From Pectinophora gossypiella (lineage: Eukaryota > Arthropoda > Insecta > Lepidoptera > Gelechiidae), in assembly GCF_024362695.1 (NCBI RefSeq), contig NC_065406.1:7936001-8000000 (forward strand): a DNA stretch of 64,000 nucleotides. Reading direction: 5' to 3'. The position numbers and the translations under genes were made by a program. This document shows, one piece after another, positions 41,049-51,974 of the stretch. Under the pieces are notes generated by a model that saw only the letters and a list, made by a program, of their open reading frames with translations, ran no database searches and had not been told where the DNA came from. Position 1 is the stretch's first letter. The number at the start of each line of letters is the position of its first letter.

Positions 41049-41923
41049 TATCGACTGCCTCGGTCGTTTCCCGCGTAGTCACACGGTTTCACGCACCTGT
41101 GCGCCTTCGGCCCGTACTTGCTGTGATAGAAGCAGACTGGATGCTTCCTGTAGTTGGACTGCGACCGGGTTGATGACGAACGCCTGCGATTCCGGCTCCG
41201 GCTACTGGATCTATCACTGGGACGCGATAAACGGTCTACCTTCGTCTGTAAAGAACAAACGAGACGCGTAAGCTCCGCTATCTGGCCGCTCATCGAGGTG
41301 GACGAGTCATCCGATGTACTGGCTCGCGATGTTGATGCTACTTGCGGGGTAGGTTGCACGACGTCGATGATAGTGTCCGCTAATTCCGCTACCTCGTCCA
41401 ACGGCTTCTTTACCTGCGACGCTATAATCGACTGCACGCTGGTGGGGAGCCGACTAGCCCAGATGGTCCGCATGAATCCCTCGGGAACCTCTGGTCCGGC
41501 AAGCTGTTTGAGATGTCGCAGGAACTGGGAAGGTTTTCTATCTCCTAACTCCTCGCGGGTCAACAGCTGCATGACCTTCTTCTCCCGGGATGCCGAAAGA
41601 CGTTTAATCAATTCCGTCTTAAGACGGGTATACTTATTGGTCATGTCCGGATCAGCCACTATGTCCTCGACCTCTGCAGCGTATAACGGGTCGAGACTAC
41701 CTAATGTGTAGTGGAATTTGGTCGACTCCGTGGTGATATTTGCCAGCACGAACTGGCTCTCTAGCTGCGCGAACCATAAGCTCGGTTTTTGTGGGTAGAA
41801 GGGCGGTACGCGCACTCCGACGCGGTTAACTTCGCCCGACGTCCGCTGCTCACACTCAAAAAATCTGCCATCAGCGCTGCCTCCTGCAGCGTCGGTATCT
41901 GCACTCCTCCTCGGTTCACTCAT
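41048..41923 (-). CDS. gag: Gag of the Ty3/Gypsy element
   Basis: 291 residues. The central capsid-like region contains FWAQLESQF-type PPFYPQKPSLWFAQLESQFV and the conserved helical block ending WASRLPTSVQSIIAS. The C terminus is Arg/Ser-rich with a zinc finger CFYHSKYGPKAHRCVKPC, of CHCC-type spacing as in CsRn1-clade Gag rather than retroviral CCHC. Stop TAA at 41050-41048 overlaps the pol ATG. Confidence 0.93.
   Translation of the reverse strand: MSEPRRSADTDAAGGSADGRFFECEQRTSGEVNRVGVRVPPFYPQKPSLWFAQLESQFVLANITTESTKFHYTLGSLDPLYAAEVEDIVADPDMTNKYTRLKTELIKRLSASREKKVMQLLTREELGDRKPSQFLRHLKQLAGPEVPEGFMRTIWASRLPTSVQSIIASQVKKPLDEVAELADTIIDVVQPTPQVASTSRASTSDDSSTSMSGQIAELTRLVCSLQTKVDRLSRPSDRSSSRSRNRRRSSSTRSQSNYRKHPVCFYHSKYGPKAHRCVKPCDYAGNDRGSR
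41066..41072 (-). promoter_or_regulatory. Candidate -1 frameshift heptamer GGGAAAC
   Basis: Read on the minus strand in the gag frame as G-GGA-AAC, the canonical X-XXY-YYZ arrangement, 15 bases before the gag stop codon. A -1 slip enters exactly the pol frame, which is closed by TGA just upstream. Confidence 0.6.
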
Positions 41924-41948
41924 GGCGTGAATGTTTGGTGGTCACCAA

Positions 41949-42666
41949 TTTAGCGTTAGGAGTAGGTATTCGCTAATATAGTGCGACGTGGACGGCGGGT
42001 GGAAATAAAATTCCGTTATAACGTTCACACACTAAACGTTTATTGCACACGATACAAGACACGGCACAATAGACAAAAGCACAGAAGGAAAGTAAGAGAA
42101 CAACTAGAAGAGTAAAGCACAGAAAGATAGACAAGCATAAAATATTACGAGCGTAAGCGCGAGAGATCTACGTTGCATACAAAGCGTCATGCACATTCGA
42201 CAGCGGTGTAGCATAGACTGGTTCGCAGCGGCGGCCGGCGCGCGCGCGCCGCGCTCCAAGTGGAAGGAGGCGGTACGCGGCGCGCGGGCGGCGCGCAACC
42301 TGCCTAACTAGTTTAGCGCGCGGCGCGTAAATATCTAATAACAAAACTCGGTACGCTTGTCTGTTCGTAAACTGATTTTGTACATATCTAAATTATTATT
42401 TTAACTTTTACTTTATAATTTTGATGTTTTACAATAACTTTAACATATCGTTTATTTAAATAAAACTATATATATATTTTATTATTTCTATTTATACACT
42501 GTATAATATATATGTATATGTTTGTTTTAACAATTCTAATATATTAATTTATATAAACAAATATAAAATGCAAGGACACATGCTGTATACTAGAATTCCA
42601 GTTATTCCAGACAAAGGACAGATTTGGAATTCCATACCTTTCATGTGGGATTGTGAAATCGCCACA
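41949..42666 (-). repeat. 5' LTR
   Basis: 718 bases; begins TGTGGCG on the element strand and is followed by the tRNA primer site. Confidence 0.93.
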
Positions 42667-42670
42667 TACC

Positions 42671-45600
42671 TTCCAATAACAAAGTAATAACTATACATAG
42701 TAAAATGAAAGTATGTCCACTGTATATTAGGCGATTCTCCAAAAAGCCTAGGCGAAAACATATTGAGTCGCTAGTAATACCTACCTGTATACCAAGAACG
42801 AAAATCTGTATTAAATGGGAAAATTAGGAGACTTCAGTGTAACATACTTATTTTCCAATGTTTGAAGCTATTTATTTTAAGAAACAATTAATAGCTATCT
42901 AGTTCACTCTTAACAGACATCTTATCACCATTTCATAAAATGTTTTTAAATAAATAAAAGCCAATAAAAATTAAAACGAAATAAGTTACAAATATATATT
43001 ATGAGAAAAACATAAATATTTAAATGTATAAAAATATTTTACGTGAAGAAACAATTCTAAAATATCTTACTTTAGGCTTACATTTTTAAAAAAGTGCGTG
43101 GGTGTCGTAAATTGTTAAGAAGTCAGTTCCTCATTTCTCTTACAGTTACATTAGACTAGTTGTGAATACTTCATGTGTATTTTGGAATACTGCTTCCTGC
43201 AAATAAGAAAAAAATGAAATTAAAAATAGATATGAAAATAGCATAGCTGTATACCAGTCCTTGTGGGAAAATAAATTAAACGAACTATCATTAGAGAGCC
43301 TATAACTAATCATAATGGTATACTCAATAATAGATTAGTATTATGTTATGCAGATATTTATTAGGATAGAAATTTATTAAGTGAAATTACAATTTAACAC
43401 TGTTTCTTGACACGGTCGTTATAAATACTCGTTGACTAGTACCATAACATTATAATACATAACAGTTAGCCCATTTGGTCAAACATGTGGACATCATAAT
43501 TATTATTATCCATATCTTACATCAAGCTACACTAAATGCCTATAGGATTTAGAAAGAGCAATGTCTTTATCATGATTGAACTTCACACAGTTCCAACATT
43601 GAGACTAGAGTAATGCATTATTCAAATGTATTATTCATAATTTTGCACAGACATTTTCCTTGAGCAAATGGGCTAAGTATCGAACTAAGCTAGCAATGTA
43701 GGTATGCGGATGTACAATGTAAGCTTGAACAACTTTCATTAAGTTAAACATTATATCAGTGACTAAGTATCTTACTAATCACACACAATTTGTCATTTAA
43801 TTAGTATATATGTCAATAAAATTTTAACAGTGTAATAATAGGTACAATATATTGAAATGATGTGGCGAATGCAATTTTTACACAAGCAATTGGTACCTAT
43901 TATATAAAATTGGACATTGCAAATATTTTTCCTAAATAACATTAATGAACCTCTCCATTCACATCTAAAATACAAAACAACTAGCATAACTTCTTATGAC
44001 ACTAAAATTAATCTTAAGTGTATCAATATTGATTAAAACAAATAAAATACTAGAGTTAAGCTTTGTCCAGCGACTTCTACATGACGGCATCAACAAACAT
44101 CATTTTTAATTTACCACCAATCCGTAGTATTATATAGTTTATGTTACTGAAGGTGGAACAATTGCTTATTGTAATGGTGGAATCAATTTACCCAGAAACT
44201 ATGAAACTAGACTAAGGATGTCCTTGTAACATCTAGCATTCTAGTAGTCCAGTTTCTAATTCTTACACTTTTTATACAATCTTATCTATCTCATAAGTTT
44301 TGTTTGGTCATTAACTAGACATTGCTATGCTAAAATAGACACAAATAAAGACACATTTTCTTGTGGTTGGCTGATTTACATTGGTTTCTTATAAAGTGCA
44401 TTATATACCTAATGTATTTGCACTAATATTCATGGAGAGCAATTTGCATATCACTTGAAAAAGAGAAGTTAATTAATACACATTTATAAGCCTATTTAAA
44501 AATAATTAAATAATTTGGACTAATTCTATCAATGAAATAAAAACATAATAGTGATCCACAATTATTGATATTGAATGAGATCACTTTGCACAGAGTTACT
44601 AATTGAATTTATTAGGCATGGAATGTTCACACCTCAAATGTAATTTCATCCTTATACACTTTCCAACCAGCTTTTATTAAGTTTGGTAATAAAAATGACA
44701 TAATTGTAGACGATAGGTACAATACATTCATTGCATTATTTAACAGTAACAACATTTTAAATATGTTTACACTAATTCACAAAATTTGTTATAGCATGTG
44801 AATAGGCATTTGAAAGTTCAACATTGTGACTTTCCGTTCTAAAAAGCAAAGTTTGTTCTTGTCTAAAACATTTGGGATAATTTGTTAATTGACTTATTGA
44901 TTGAAGAAATAAAAAATGCAAGTTTATTTATTTAAATTATTATATAGTAGCTAAGAGGCCTCTTTTAAATAGGGGTGCAAATAATAATTAGGAATTTTTA
45001 TTTCTTTATTTACATGAAACAGCTAGGGCAATTCTTCAATATTTACCTACTTTGATAATCCCGTTATATTGAGTCCATGAAACAAATGACAACATGAATA
45101 TAATTAGACACTTTACAGTAAAATAATCAATAACTGTGTACCAAAGCCCATCTCCACCGTCTTAAGACTAAAAAGTGCTCTTACTTAATTGGTGTTATAG
45201 AATGGCTCATTTTAAACACCACACATAGTGACAAGCTATCATGTAATAATTAATGCCCAATTAGCTCTGCTGAGTATAATGCAGTGTAAGGTGTTACATA
45301 ATATTTCACTTTATCTTAGCACATAGGTATACCTTGCTATCAGTACATGATTACTGTGGCCAGTTTATAACTTTTCATGAAGGAATCCTATCTAATTTAG
45401 ATTAGATACTGACAAATTAGAGTAACACAAGAAAACTAATGTAACTCGATAATACTTAGTATCTTTTTTACAATAAGCAACAATTATTAAACTAAAATAT
45501 GGTCTTGATTCATAACCAAGACATTATTAATTAATTGTGATGCAAAGGCGGAAATGAATCAATTACTCTTATTATTTGAAGAAAATTATTTAAATAAGTA

Positions 45601-45681
45601 GGAAGTTTTAACTATCTATGTAATGTAAGATAGTTCCTGTTGAATCTGATTTGTGTTTGTAGGTATCATCTACAAAGTGTA
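42671..45681. other. AT-rich region downstream of Csp
   Basis: About 3 kb with no coding exon, repeat or RNA gene that I can support. It may be a long 3' UTR of Csp, which is read leftward into it. Confidence 0.4.
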
Positions 45682-46287
45682 TTAATGAGAAATTCCATAG
45701 TTAACCCCACCTGTGTTGAGGCCTGTATTTTCGGAGGCGCCGGGCGGCGGCGGCATAGCGATGGGCGGCGCCTGCTCGCCCGTCTTCCGGCCTTCACCAC
45801 TCGGCTGCACCGTCACCGCCTGTACGCCTTCGGAATCGTCGCGCTCGAGTGTGTGATAGTCGCCAGACTCTTCAGGTGGACGAGGCTTGCATTTGCCGCA
45901 GCAGCAGTTGCAGCAACAACACAGACAGCAGCAGAAGTAGCACCCGGTCAGAATGCCGCATACAACGAACAGCGCCTTGCACCAAGTGCTCGTCACCACG
46001 AAATAGGCGTTAACGTTCTCTTCCCCGAATTGTTCGGCTATGTAGAGCCCTAGGGAGCCATAATTGTCGTAAATGTTCCTTTTTGTGGCGTCGCTGAGTA
46101 TTGTGTGGGCTCGGTTCACCTCTTTGAATTTCTCTGAGGCTTCTGGATTGTTAGGATTTTTATCGGGATGGTATTTTAACGCCAATTTCCGATAGCTTTT
46201 CTTGACTTCGTCTTGTGTTGCAGTTTTGGGGACTTGAAGTATTTGGTAGAGACTGTCTCCTGCTGTTGATAGTTTCCTCTTGTCCAT
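45682..46287 (-). CDS. Csp: Cysteine string protein (DNAJC5)
   Basis: 201 residues in one exon. J domain at about 11-80 (SLYQILQVPKTATQDEVKKS) with the HPD motif that stimulates Hsc70; linker region GLYIAEQFGEENVNAYF; then the cysteine string with 14 Cys from TWCKALFVVC to CCCGKCKP, the palmitoylated membrane anchor; then an acidic and Pro-rich tail. CSP is a synaptic-vesicle co-chaperone that protects SNARE proteins. A donor-like ACACAG|GTGGGG sits 27 bases before the stop, so a longer spliced tail form is possible. The sequence TTGTTTGTTAG 17 bases before the ATG looks like an acceptor for a 5' UTR intron. Fly Csp has introns in its coding region, so the single coding exon is notable. Confidence 0.93.
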   Translation of the reverse strand: MDKRKLSTAGDSLYQILQVPKTATQDEVKKSYRKLALKYHPDKNPNNPEASEKFKEVNRAHTILSDATKRNIYDNYGSLGLYIAEQFGEENVNAYFVVTSTWCKALFVVCGILTGCYFCCCLCCCCNCCCGKCKPRPPEESGDYHTLERDDSEGVQAVTVQPSGEGRKTGEQAPPIAMPPPPGASENTGLNTGGVNYGISH

Positions 46288-46912
46288 GGTTGTATATTGA
46301 ATATCCTAACAAACAATAAACACTTTGTATTACTGCAAAACTATTGAAATACGAATTTTCCTAGTTCTACAAAAATCCAAGCAAGACAAGACACATACAT
46401 AGGATTGACAGTGTGGCCAACAGGATTATTAAAAAAACTGCTGCGCTGCATTCAGCAGTATTATGCAGTATTCGCACAAGACATATATATCATTATTTTA
46501 TATTTATTTTCTTAATTCGTAAATATTATGAATATAATGTTAAATCTAAATCGATTTAAAATTTCAGAATTTGCAGAATATTTCAAATGTTCACGTTCAC
46601 ACTCATCGTTCATAAATAATATTGACAGAGATCAGAGAGCCATTAACAAAGACCTTGTATAGAATAGACGGATAATATTTTAGAGTGACGATCAAACTAT
46701 CACAGCTCTCTTTCTTCCCTATGGCAACAATCTCTGTGGAAAAAAGAAACAAACATAGACAAACACCGCTGTCTAGAACGTCAGTGTTTACCGTTTTGAG
46801 ATGTTGTGGTAGTCAGCTGGATACCAAACCTGCCGTTAGTTTTTTGGTGTTTTGGGACATTATTTTAAATTTTTATATAAACAATCTGTGAAATAGTTAT
46901 TCATTATGAACC

Positions 46913-47371
46913 ATGGCTTGCGTAGCTATTGGTTGTGAGAGTAGAATGGGTGTTATAATGGAGAACGATCAAACAATGTCTCACCATGGGTAAGTTATCG
47001 ACCACATAATACATGTTTGTGTGCAAGAAATACATTACCTGGTCTGGTTTTTGTAAAGTTTATTGAGCCCTAAACACGATGCAGACGCATATTTTCAGCA
47101 AAGCCGTCACATTTGTACAAATAATTGATTTCACATTTTACGTTAATCAGCTTTGACAGATCATGTACCCAAAGTATTATAAGTAGTGTTGTCCTTTGAT
47201 ATCGATAACATAATATTATGTTTGAATGTAACATCTACATGTTGCGTTATTCTATTCACGTTTAATTTATTTTTCGACCTGTTTCCGATTTGGATGAAGA
47301 TTACATAAAGATATTGTATTTTCCAGATTTCCTAAATATCCTAATTTACGAAACAAGAAATTAAGAAACAA
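46913..47371 (+). pseudogene. THAP-domain exons of the P-like transposase (truncated)
   Basis: Exon 46913-46989 (MACVAIGCESRMGVIM...MSHHG) ends at GG|GTAAGT; an acceptor TTTTCCAG at 47319-47326 continues in frame with FPKYPNLRNKKL and then a stop. The C-x4-C start and F-P-K-x-P-x-L-R-x-K-K block are hallmarks of the THAP zinc finger that binds P-element ends. The second Cys/His pair and the catalytic part are missing. Confidence 0.6.
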
Positions 47372-47548
47372 TTAGATTCAGACCATGAAACGAGATAATT
47401 CTCTCTTCTGAAGGACGCCTTCTCCTTATTTAAGCCTGTGCTAATTACATTTCGATGTATCTTGCTTTCTATCGAGCAGGATACCAAACAAAAATATTAC
47501 ATAGAGATTAATATTTCAATACAATACAAATATTCTCTATTGCACAAA

Positions 47549-47655
47549 ATAATTAGTATGAATAACTATTTTGGTAATTACCTGTGATTATTCCTTCTAT
47601 AAATAATTAGTATGAATAACTATTTTTGTAATTACCTGTGATTATTCCTTCTATG
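47549..47655 (+). repeat. Tandem duplication, about 53 bases x 2
   Basis: ATAATTAGTATGAATAACTA...GTGATTATTCCTTCTAT occurs twice head to tail with a single G/T difference, directly before the non-LTR insertion. Confidence 0.8.
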
Positions 47656-47663
47656 TGCAATGT

Positions 47664-48122
47664 CTTTATCTTTGAACAATAAACTAATGATTTACACTGC
47701 AATATTGAAACCAATCTGGCTCTATGGAATCGCCCTATGGTCTACCGCCAGCAAATCCAATATACTAAGTCTGCAGAGGGTTCAGAACAATATCTTGAAG
47801 ACTATATGCGCGGCGCCCTGGTTTATTCGAAACTCAGAGGTACATCAATACCTAGACATGCCAACGATCACAGAAGAAATTGAAAAGTACAACAAAAGGC
47901 ATAAGGAACGGTTGAGTAACCATCCAAATCCCTTAGCAACTATGCTGTTGGAAGCTAGCAACAGGGTGAAGAGGCTCAAAAGGAAGGATGTTCTTGGGCG
48001 CTGAGTACTATGGAAGATGGTGGCATTGGTTGCTTTACTTCTAACTAATCAATTCACACACCAAATCTGATTAAAGTCTTGCGACTGATTGTAGATATTT
48101 AAAAGGAAAAAAAAAAAAAAAA
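47664..48122 (+). mobile_element. 5'-truncated non-LTR (Jockey-like) insertion
   Basis: Contains the C-terminal part of a reverse transcriptase ORF (IYTAILKPIWLYGIALWSTA, SLQRVQNNILKTICAAPWF) ending at 48003, a short 3' UTR and a poly(A) of about 17. Target duplication ATGTGCAATGT at 47653-47663 and 48123-48133. Inserted into the P-like element, so younger than it. Confidence 0.88.
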
Positions 48123-49091
48123 ATGTGCAATGTGGAAACATGCAATGCTTGTGTATTTGTGTGCTCCACGTTAATATGTGCCATTCTTGCAGGTAAAGTT
48201 ATAACGACCAGAGCCGACACTATACACTTCTAAAGAAAGTGAACAAGAGGAAATATTTTTTTTTTTATCACCAAAAGTCGGAATTGTTCAGTGCTTCGTA
48301 GTCATTGTATTCTAACTATATTAAATAAAAATCTTATAAAGAAGTATTTGCTTTTATTCTTTAATCGCATTGAGATAATCCCCGAAATATACTAGAAGGT
48401 CTTCTACTTCTTGTATCGAGAGCCGATTCGATTTCCGGTCAAGTCAATGAAAAACGTGTATTTAATTTTTATAAAAGGGTAGGTATGTGATTTATAGCAA
48501 CCAAAGGGTGGCCGCAATATCGTATTAAAATGATACTATAGTATATGTGGACTAGATGGACCGTCCTCGGCCATAACACCTTGCGAAATGACATAGATTC
48601 AAAAATGATAAATTGACCTTTAACAAGTTTGTCCATGATAATTACGTTGAATAAGTGGTTCTGAATCTGTCACCGCAACGTACGGTTCTTCTTAGGTATC
48701 TTTCTATCAGGGTACAAATAGGTATCGTTTTACCTAATTTACTTGTGGTTCTACCCACCCAGGTATGGCTACTAGGTCGTTATTTCTGTATTTAATTAAT
48801 CATTCAATTTGTAATGTATATTTTTTAGATCTTGGACTAACATGAAATATTTAGCCAACAATAATGTCGATAAAAACATGGAACGGCACTAGTGGTTCTG
48901 ATACAAAAACATATACTATAGGTACGTTTCTATAACAAACCCGCTACACGAGTACAAAAGACGTTACAACGATAGTATATTTATCTCTTTTTAACTTATG
49001 ACGGCTCACATGAGTGCGAAAGACAAAACCTATGTTTTTCTTTCGTCTTAAATATGCTCCGTCTATTCTATACAAGGTCTTTGGCCATTAA

Positions 49092-50287
49092 CAATAAAGC
49101 ATTTAAACCAACCAAACGTAAAATATTTTTTCACGCGTAAATCGACGATTGATATTTTTCTATTCGCTGCTATACTTTTCTAAATGTTGAATACAAGTTT
49201 TGAGATCATAAAAATCATTTCCAAGTTTTGCGTAAAATATGTTTATTGTGTAAGTATGCAATTATTAATTCAACAATAGTTTCTATATGGTCGTGGCAAG
49301 ATTGTTAAAAAACAGCAAAATCGGAACTTAACTTTCTTATTACTTTATATGCTACATAGTACTTAACACAGCGGATTCATCAGAGCCTTATTTATTTCTT
49401 TAACCCTTTAACCGACTTTATGGCTACCTGCTATCGAATATTACTGCTATTACCACAGACATGGCTATTATTACACAGGTTAGGTACATCACTATATTTT
49501 TCTTAATGTTGGTATTTTATTATTTCATTCATGTTCATCCACTCATTCAAAAATTAAACACACACACACAATAACATCTACAAACACAGTCACACTAGCT
49601 GTCAAGTCAAGTCCTACTTTTCAACTTTGCTACTTTTTACTTCATTTCATTCATTCACACCTCTTGTCTGTCATTCACTATTCAGTCATTCTACATTATC
49701 TGGAACCCGGCGAAGTGAGTCTCCGGTTAATTTGTAAGTTATCCATTTTTTTTCTTGACCTTTTAACTTTTCAGAGAAATTTATTAGAATCGTTGGACCA
49801 AATTTATACTATAATAAGAAACCTGTGTTATTAAAAAAAATATATATCACTACCTTTTTACAAATTTCATTGTCCATGTCCTTGAATTGAGGTAACGAAT
49901 GTTTCACCAATTAATTTACCTTTAGAATTTAAATTTATTAACTCAAGAATTTTAATAATTGACTAAATTAATTTACCTTTATCAAAATGTCTTATCATCT
50001 ATTACGAGTTACGACGGCTCATTTATTCTTTACTTTTTTAACACTTAATGAACCGGCGGCCTCACGTCTGATAACAATTTTGATACTACACATTTCTTGA
50101 TAACACCACAGAGTCGCTGTCAAAATACGTTGATTCACAGTGTGCTATGTTGTTAGATCAATTCTCTGATTATAGTATAGGTACCTACCTCCATAATATG
50201 TATGTGTCCTACACACATTATTCATATATCTATATATATTTATTGTGTTGATGAAATAAATAAACACTGTTTTTCTTTTAGGTAAAA
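49092..50287. other. Esterase D upstream region
   Basis: A (CA)n run lies near 49557-49570. An initiator-like TTCAGTCATT near 49682 followed by GCGAA|GTGAGT near 49716 may be the 5' UTR exon of the esterase D gene. Nothing else is supported. Confidence 0.35.
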
Positions 50288-51670
50288 ATGGATAAACTGG
50301 AGTTAGTGTCATCAAACAAGGTTTTTGGGGGTCACCAAAAGGTGTACTCCCATGAGTCTTCTGAGCTGTCATGTAAGATGAATTTCTCGGTGTACCTGCC
50401 ACCCCAAGCTGAGGGAGGCGACGTTAAACTGCCAGTTATCTTCTATCTATCTGGGCTTACATGCACTGAACAGAATTTTATAACTAAATCAGGCTTCCAG
50501 AGGTGAACTGTTCATTATTTTTTAAACGTTTTTATTCTCAGACAGCCAAGCAAGAATTTTAAAAACGAAAATTTTGCATTTTATGATAATTCGGGTTATC
50601 AGAAATTGATAAACTATCTATATCATGTTATGCATAATTACACCTATTACAGACCTGGTAGGTATTTACTGAATAATGACTTTAATAATGACCTTGTGTG
50701 GGTGTGTGTGTAGTATGTGATAGATCAGGGCTTTCCTAACTCTGTGACAGACATCTCAGTTAGAACTTAACAATTGGTGAAGATTAGATTTTGTGAAGCT
50801 TTTCTCATCTGTTACAGGTATGCTGCTGAGCATGGTATCATAGTTGTTGGACCTGACACATCACCCAGAGGAGTCAAAATACCAGGAGATGATGAGTCAT
50901 GGGACTTTGGAGTTTCAGCTGGCTTTTACCTTGATGCTTCAAAAGAACCTTGGTCCAAAAACTATAGAATGGGGAGTTACTTAAACAAAGAATTGTATGA
51001 ATTGGTCCTTCAAGCTTTCAGCAATGTTGTCAATCCAGATAGAGTTGGCATCATGGGACATAGGTAAATATTCTCAGACAGTGGTAAAGTATTCAGCAAG
51101 TAAATAGTGTTGTTCTTAATTAAAATAAAACATGGACACATTTCAGTATGGGAGGCCATGGAGCTTTAGTTTCTACTCTAAGGAATCCTGGTCTGTATAA
51201 GTCAGTCAGTGCTTTTGCACCCATATGCAACCCCTCTGCTTGTCCATGGGGAGAGAAGGCATTCACTGGCTACCTAGGAGAAGCCAAATCCAAGTGGGCC
51301 GAATGGGATGCAACAGAACTAGTCAAGAAATATGACGGACCCCCACTCACTCTGCTCATTGACCAGGTAATACAAGTCTAAATTATAACAAGAAATATTG
51401 TGAGTTATTGTATATAAAAATTACCTCAGTATGAATCCTGATTACTAATTTCATGTGCAGTCAGAATAACAGATTATTTTTTTACAGGGTGCAGCTGATA
51501 AATTTTACATTGAGAAGCAACTTCTTCCTGAGAACCTAGTGACAGCATGTCGTTCAGCCGGCGTGCCTGTAATTTTAAACCTCCGGGAAGGATATGATCA
51601 CTCCTACTATTACATATCCTCCTTCATAGGTGAACACTTCGACTTCCATGCAAAGATACTGAAAGCTTAA
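50288..51670 (+). CDS. ESD: S-formylglutathione hydrolase (esterase D)
   Basis: Exons 50288-50502, 50818-51063, 51147-51366 and 51488-51670 join in frame to 287 residues, close to the family length of about 282. Alpha/beta hydrolase: LPVIFYLSGLTCTEQNFITK holds the oxyanion region; GHSMGGHGAL (split by intron 2) carries the nucleophile Ser; DQGAADKF gives the acid Asp; and GYDHSYYYISSF the catalytic His. The enzyme hydrolyses S-formylglutathione to formate and glutathione in cytosolic formaldehyde detoxification and acts on generic esters. Convergent with PARL, whose stop is 305 bases beyond. Confidence 0.95.
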
Positions 51671-51974
51671 AAGTTCAATTTGTATAAGAATAAGTTTAAT
51701 ACGAACAAACAAATGGCATTTTAAATGTATTTTATAAATATTTGTTTTTGTCAATATACCTATTTGTTAAATTTGATAGTTTTTTTTTTTTTTGGTAGGA
51801 CTAAATTAAAGACAATGGTTGAAAACTAGTAACTTTATAAATCATACTTTGAAATTCTCAGTATGTGTACTAAAATAATAAATAGACTATATAACATTTT
51901 TCAAAGATTATAATGTCGGTCCACACTTGCCTGTTACAAACAACATCTATACAAGACAAAAGGTTCCAAAATTG

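Larger units (their letters stand above)
37198..42666 (-). mobile_element. Complete Ty3/Gypsy LTR retrotransposon, CsRn1-like
   Basis: Two 718-base LTRs (37198-37915 and 41949-42666) appear identical by eye. Target duplication TACC at 37194-37197 and 42667-42670. Element strand is minus: the LTR begins TGTGGCG; the primer site TGGTGACC (41947-41940) matches the start of a tRNA-Trp-type primer site one base from the LTR; the polypurine tract GGAGGGGGGTGA (37927-37916) abuts the 3' LTR. Gag and pol are both open. The C-x2-H...H-x-C-x3-C Gag finger and tRNA-Trp primer point to the CsRn1 clade, to which Bombyx Kabuki belongs. Confidence 0.95.
46647..49083 (+). mobile_element. P-superfamily DNA transposon, defective
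   Basis: 26-base perfect terminal inverted repeats (CAAAGACCTTGTATAG... at 46647-46672 and its complement at 49058-49083), flanked by an exact 8-base duplication GCCATTAA (46639-46646 and 49084-49091). CA...TG ends and 8-base duplications fit the P superfamily; hAT shares the 8 bases, but the THAP exon inside favours P. Length 2437 bases, including a 459-base non-LTR insertion. The rest of a transposase is not visible, so it is internally deleted and non-autonomous. It lies between the divergent Csp and esterase D genes, about 360 bases from the Csp start codon. Confidence 0.82.

Noticed and set aside
48190..48345. Extra 3' exon for the THAP gene with AATAAA
   Set aside because: An AG acceptor and AATAAA exist, but joining from 46989 gives an immediate stop, so no coding extension is supported.
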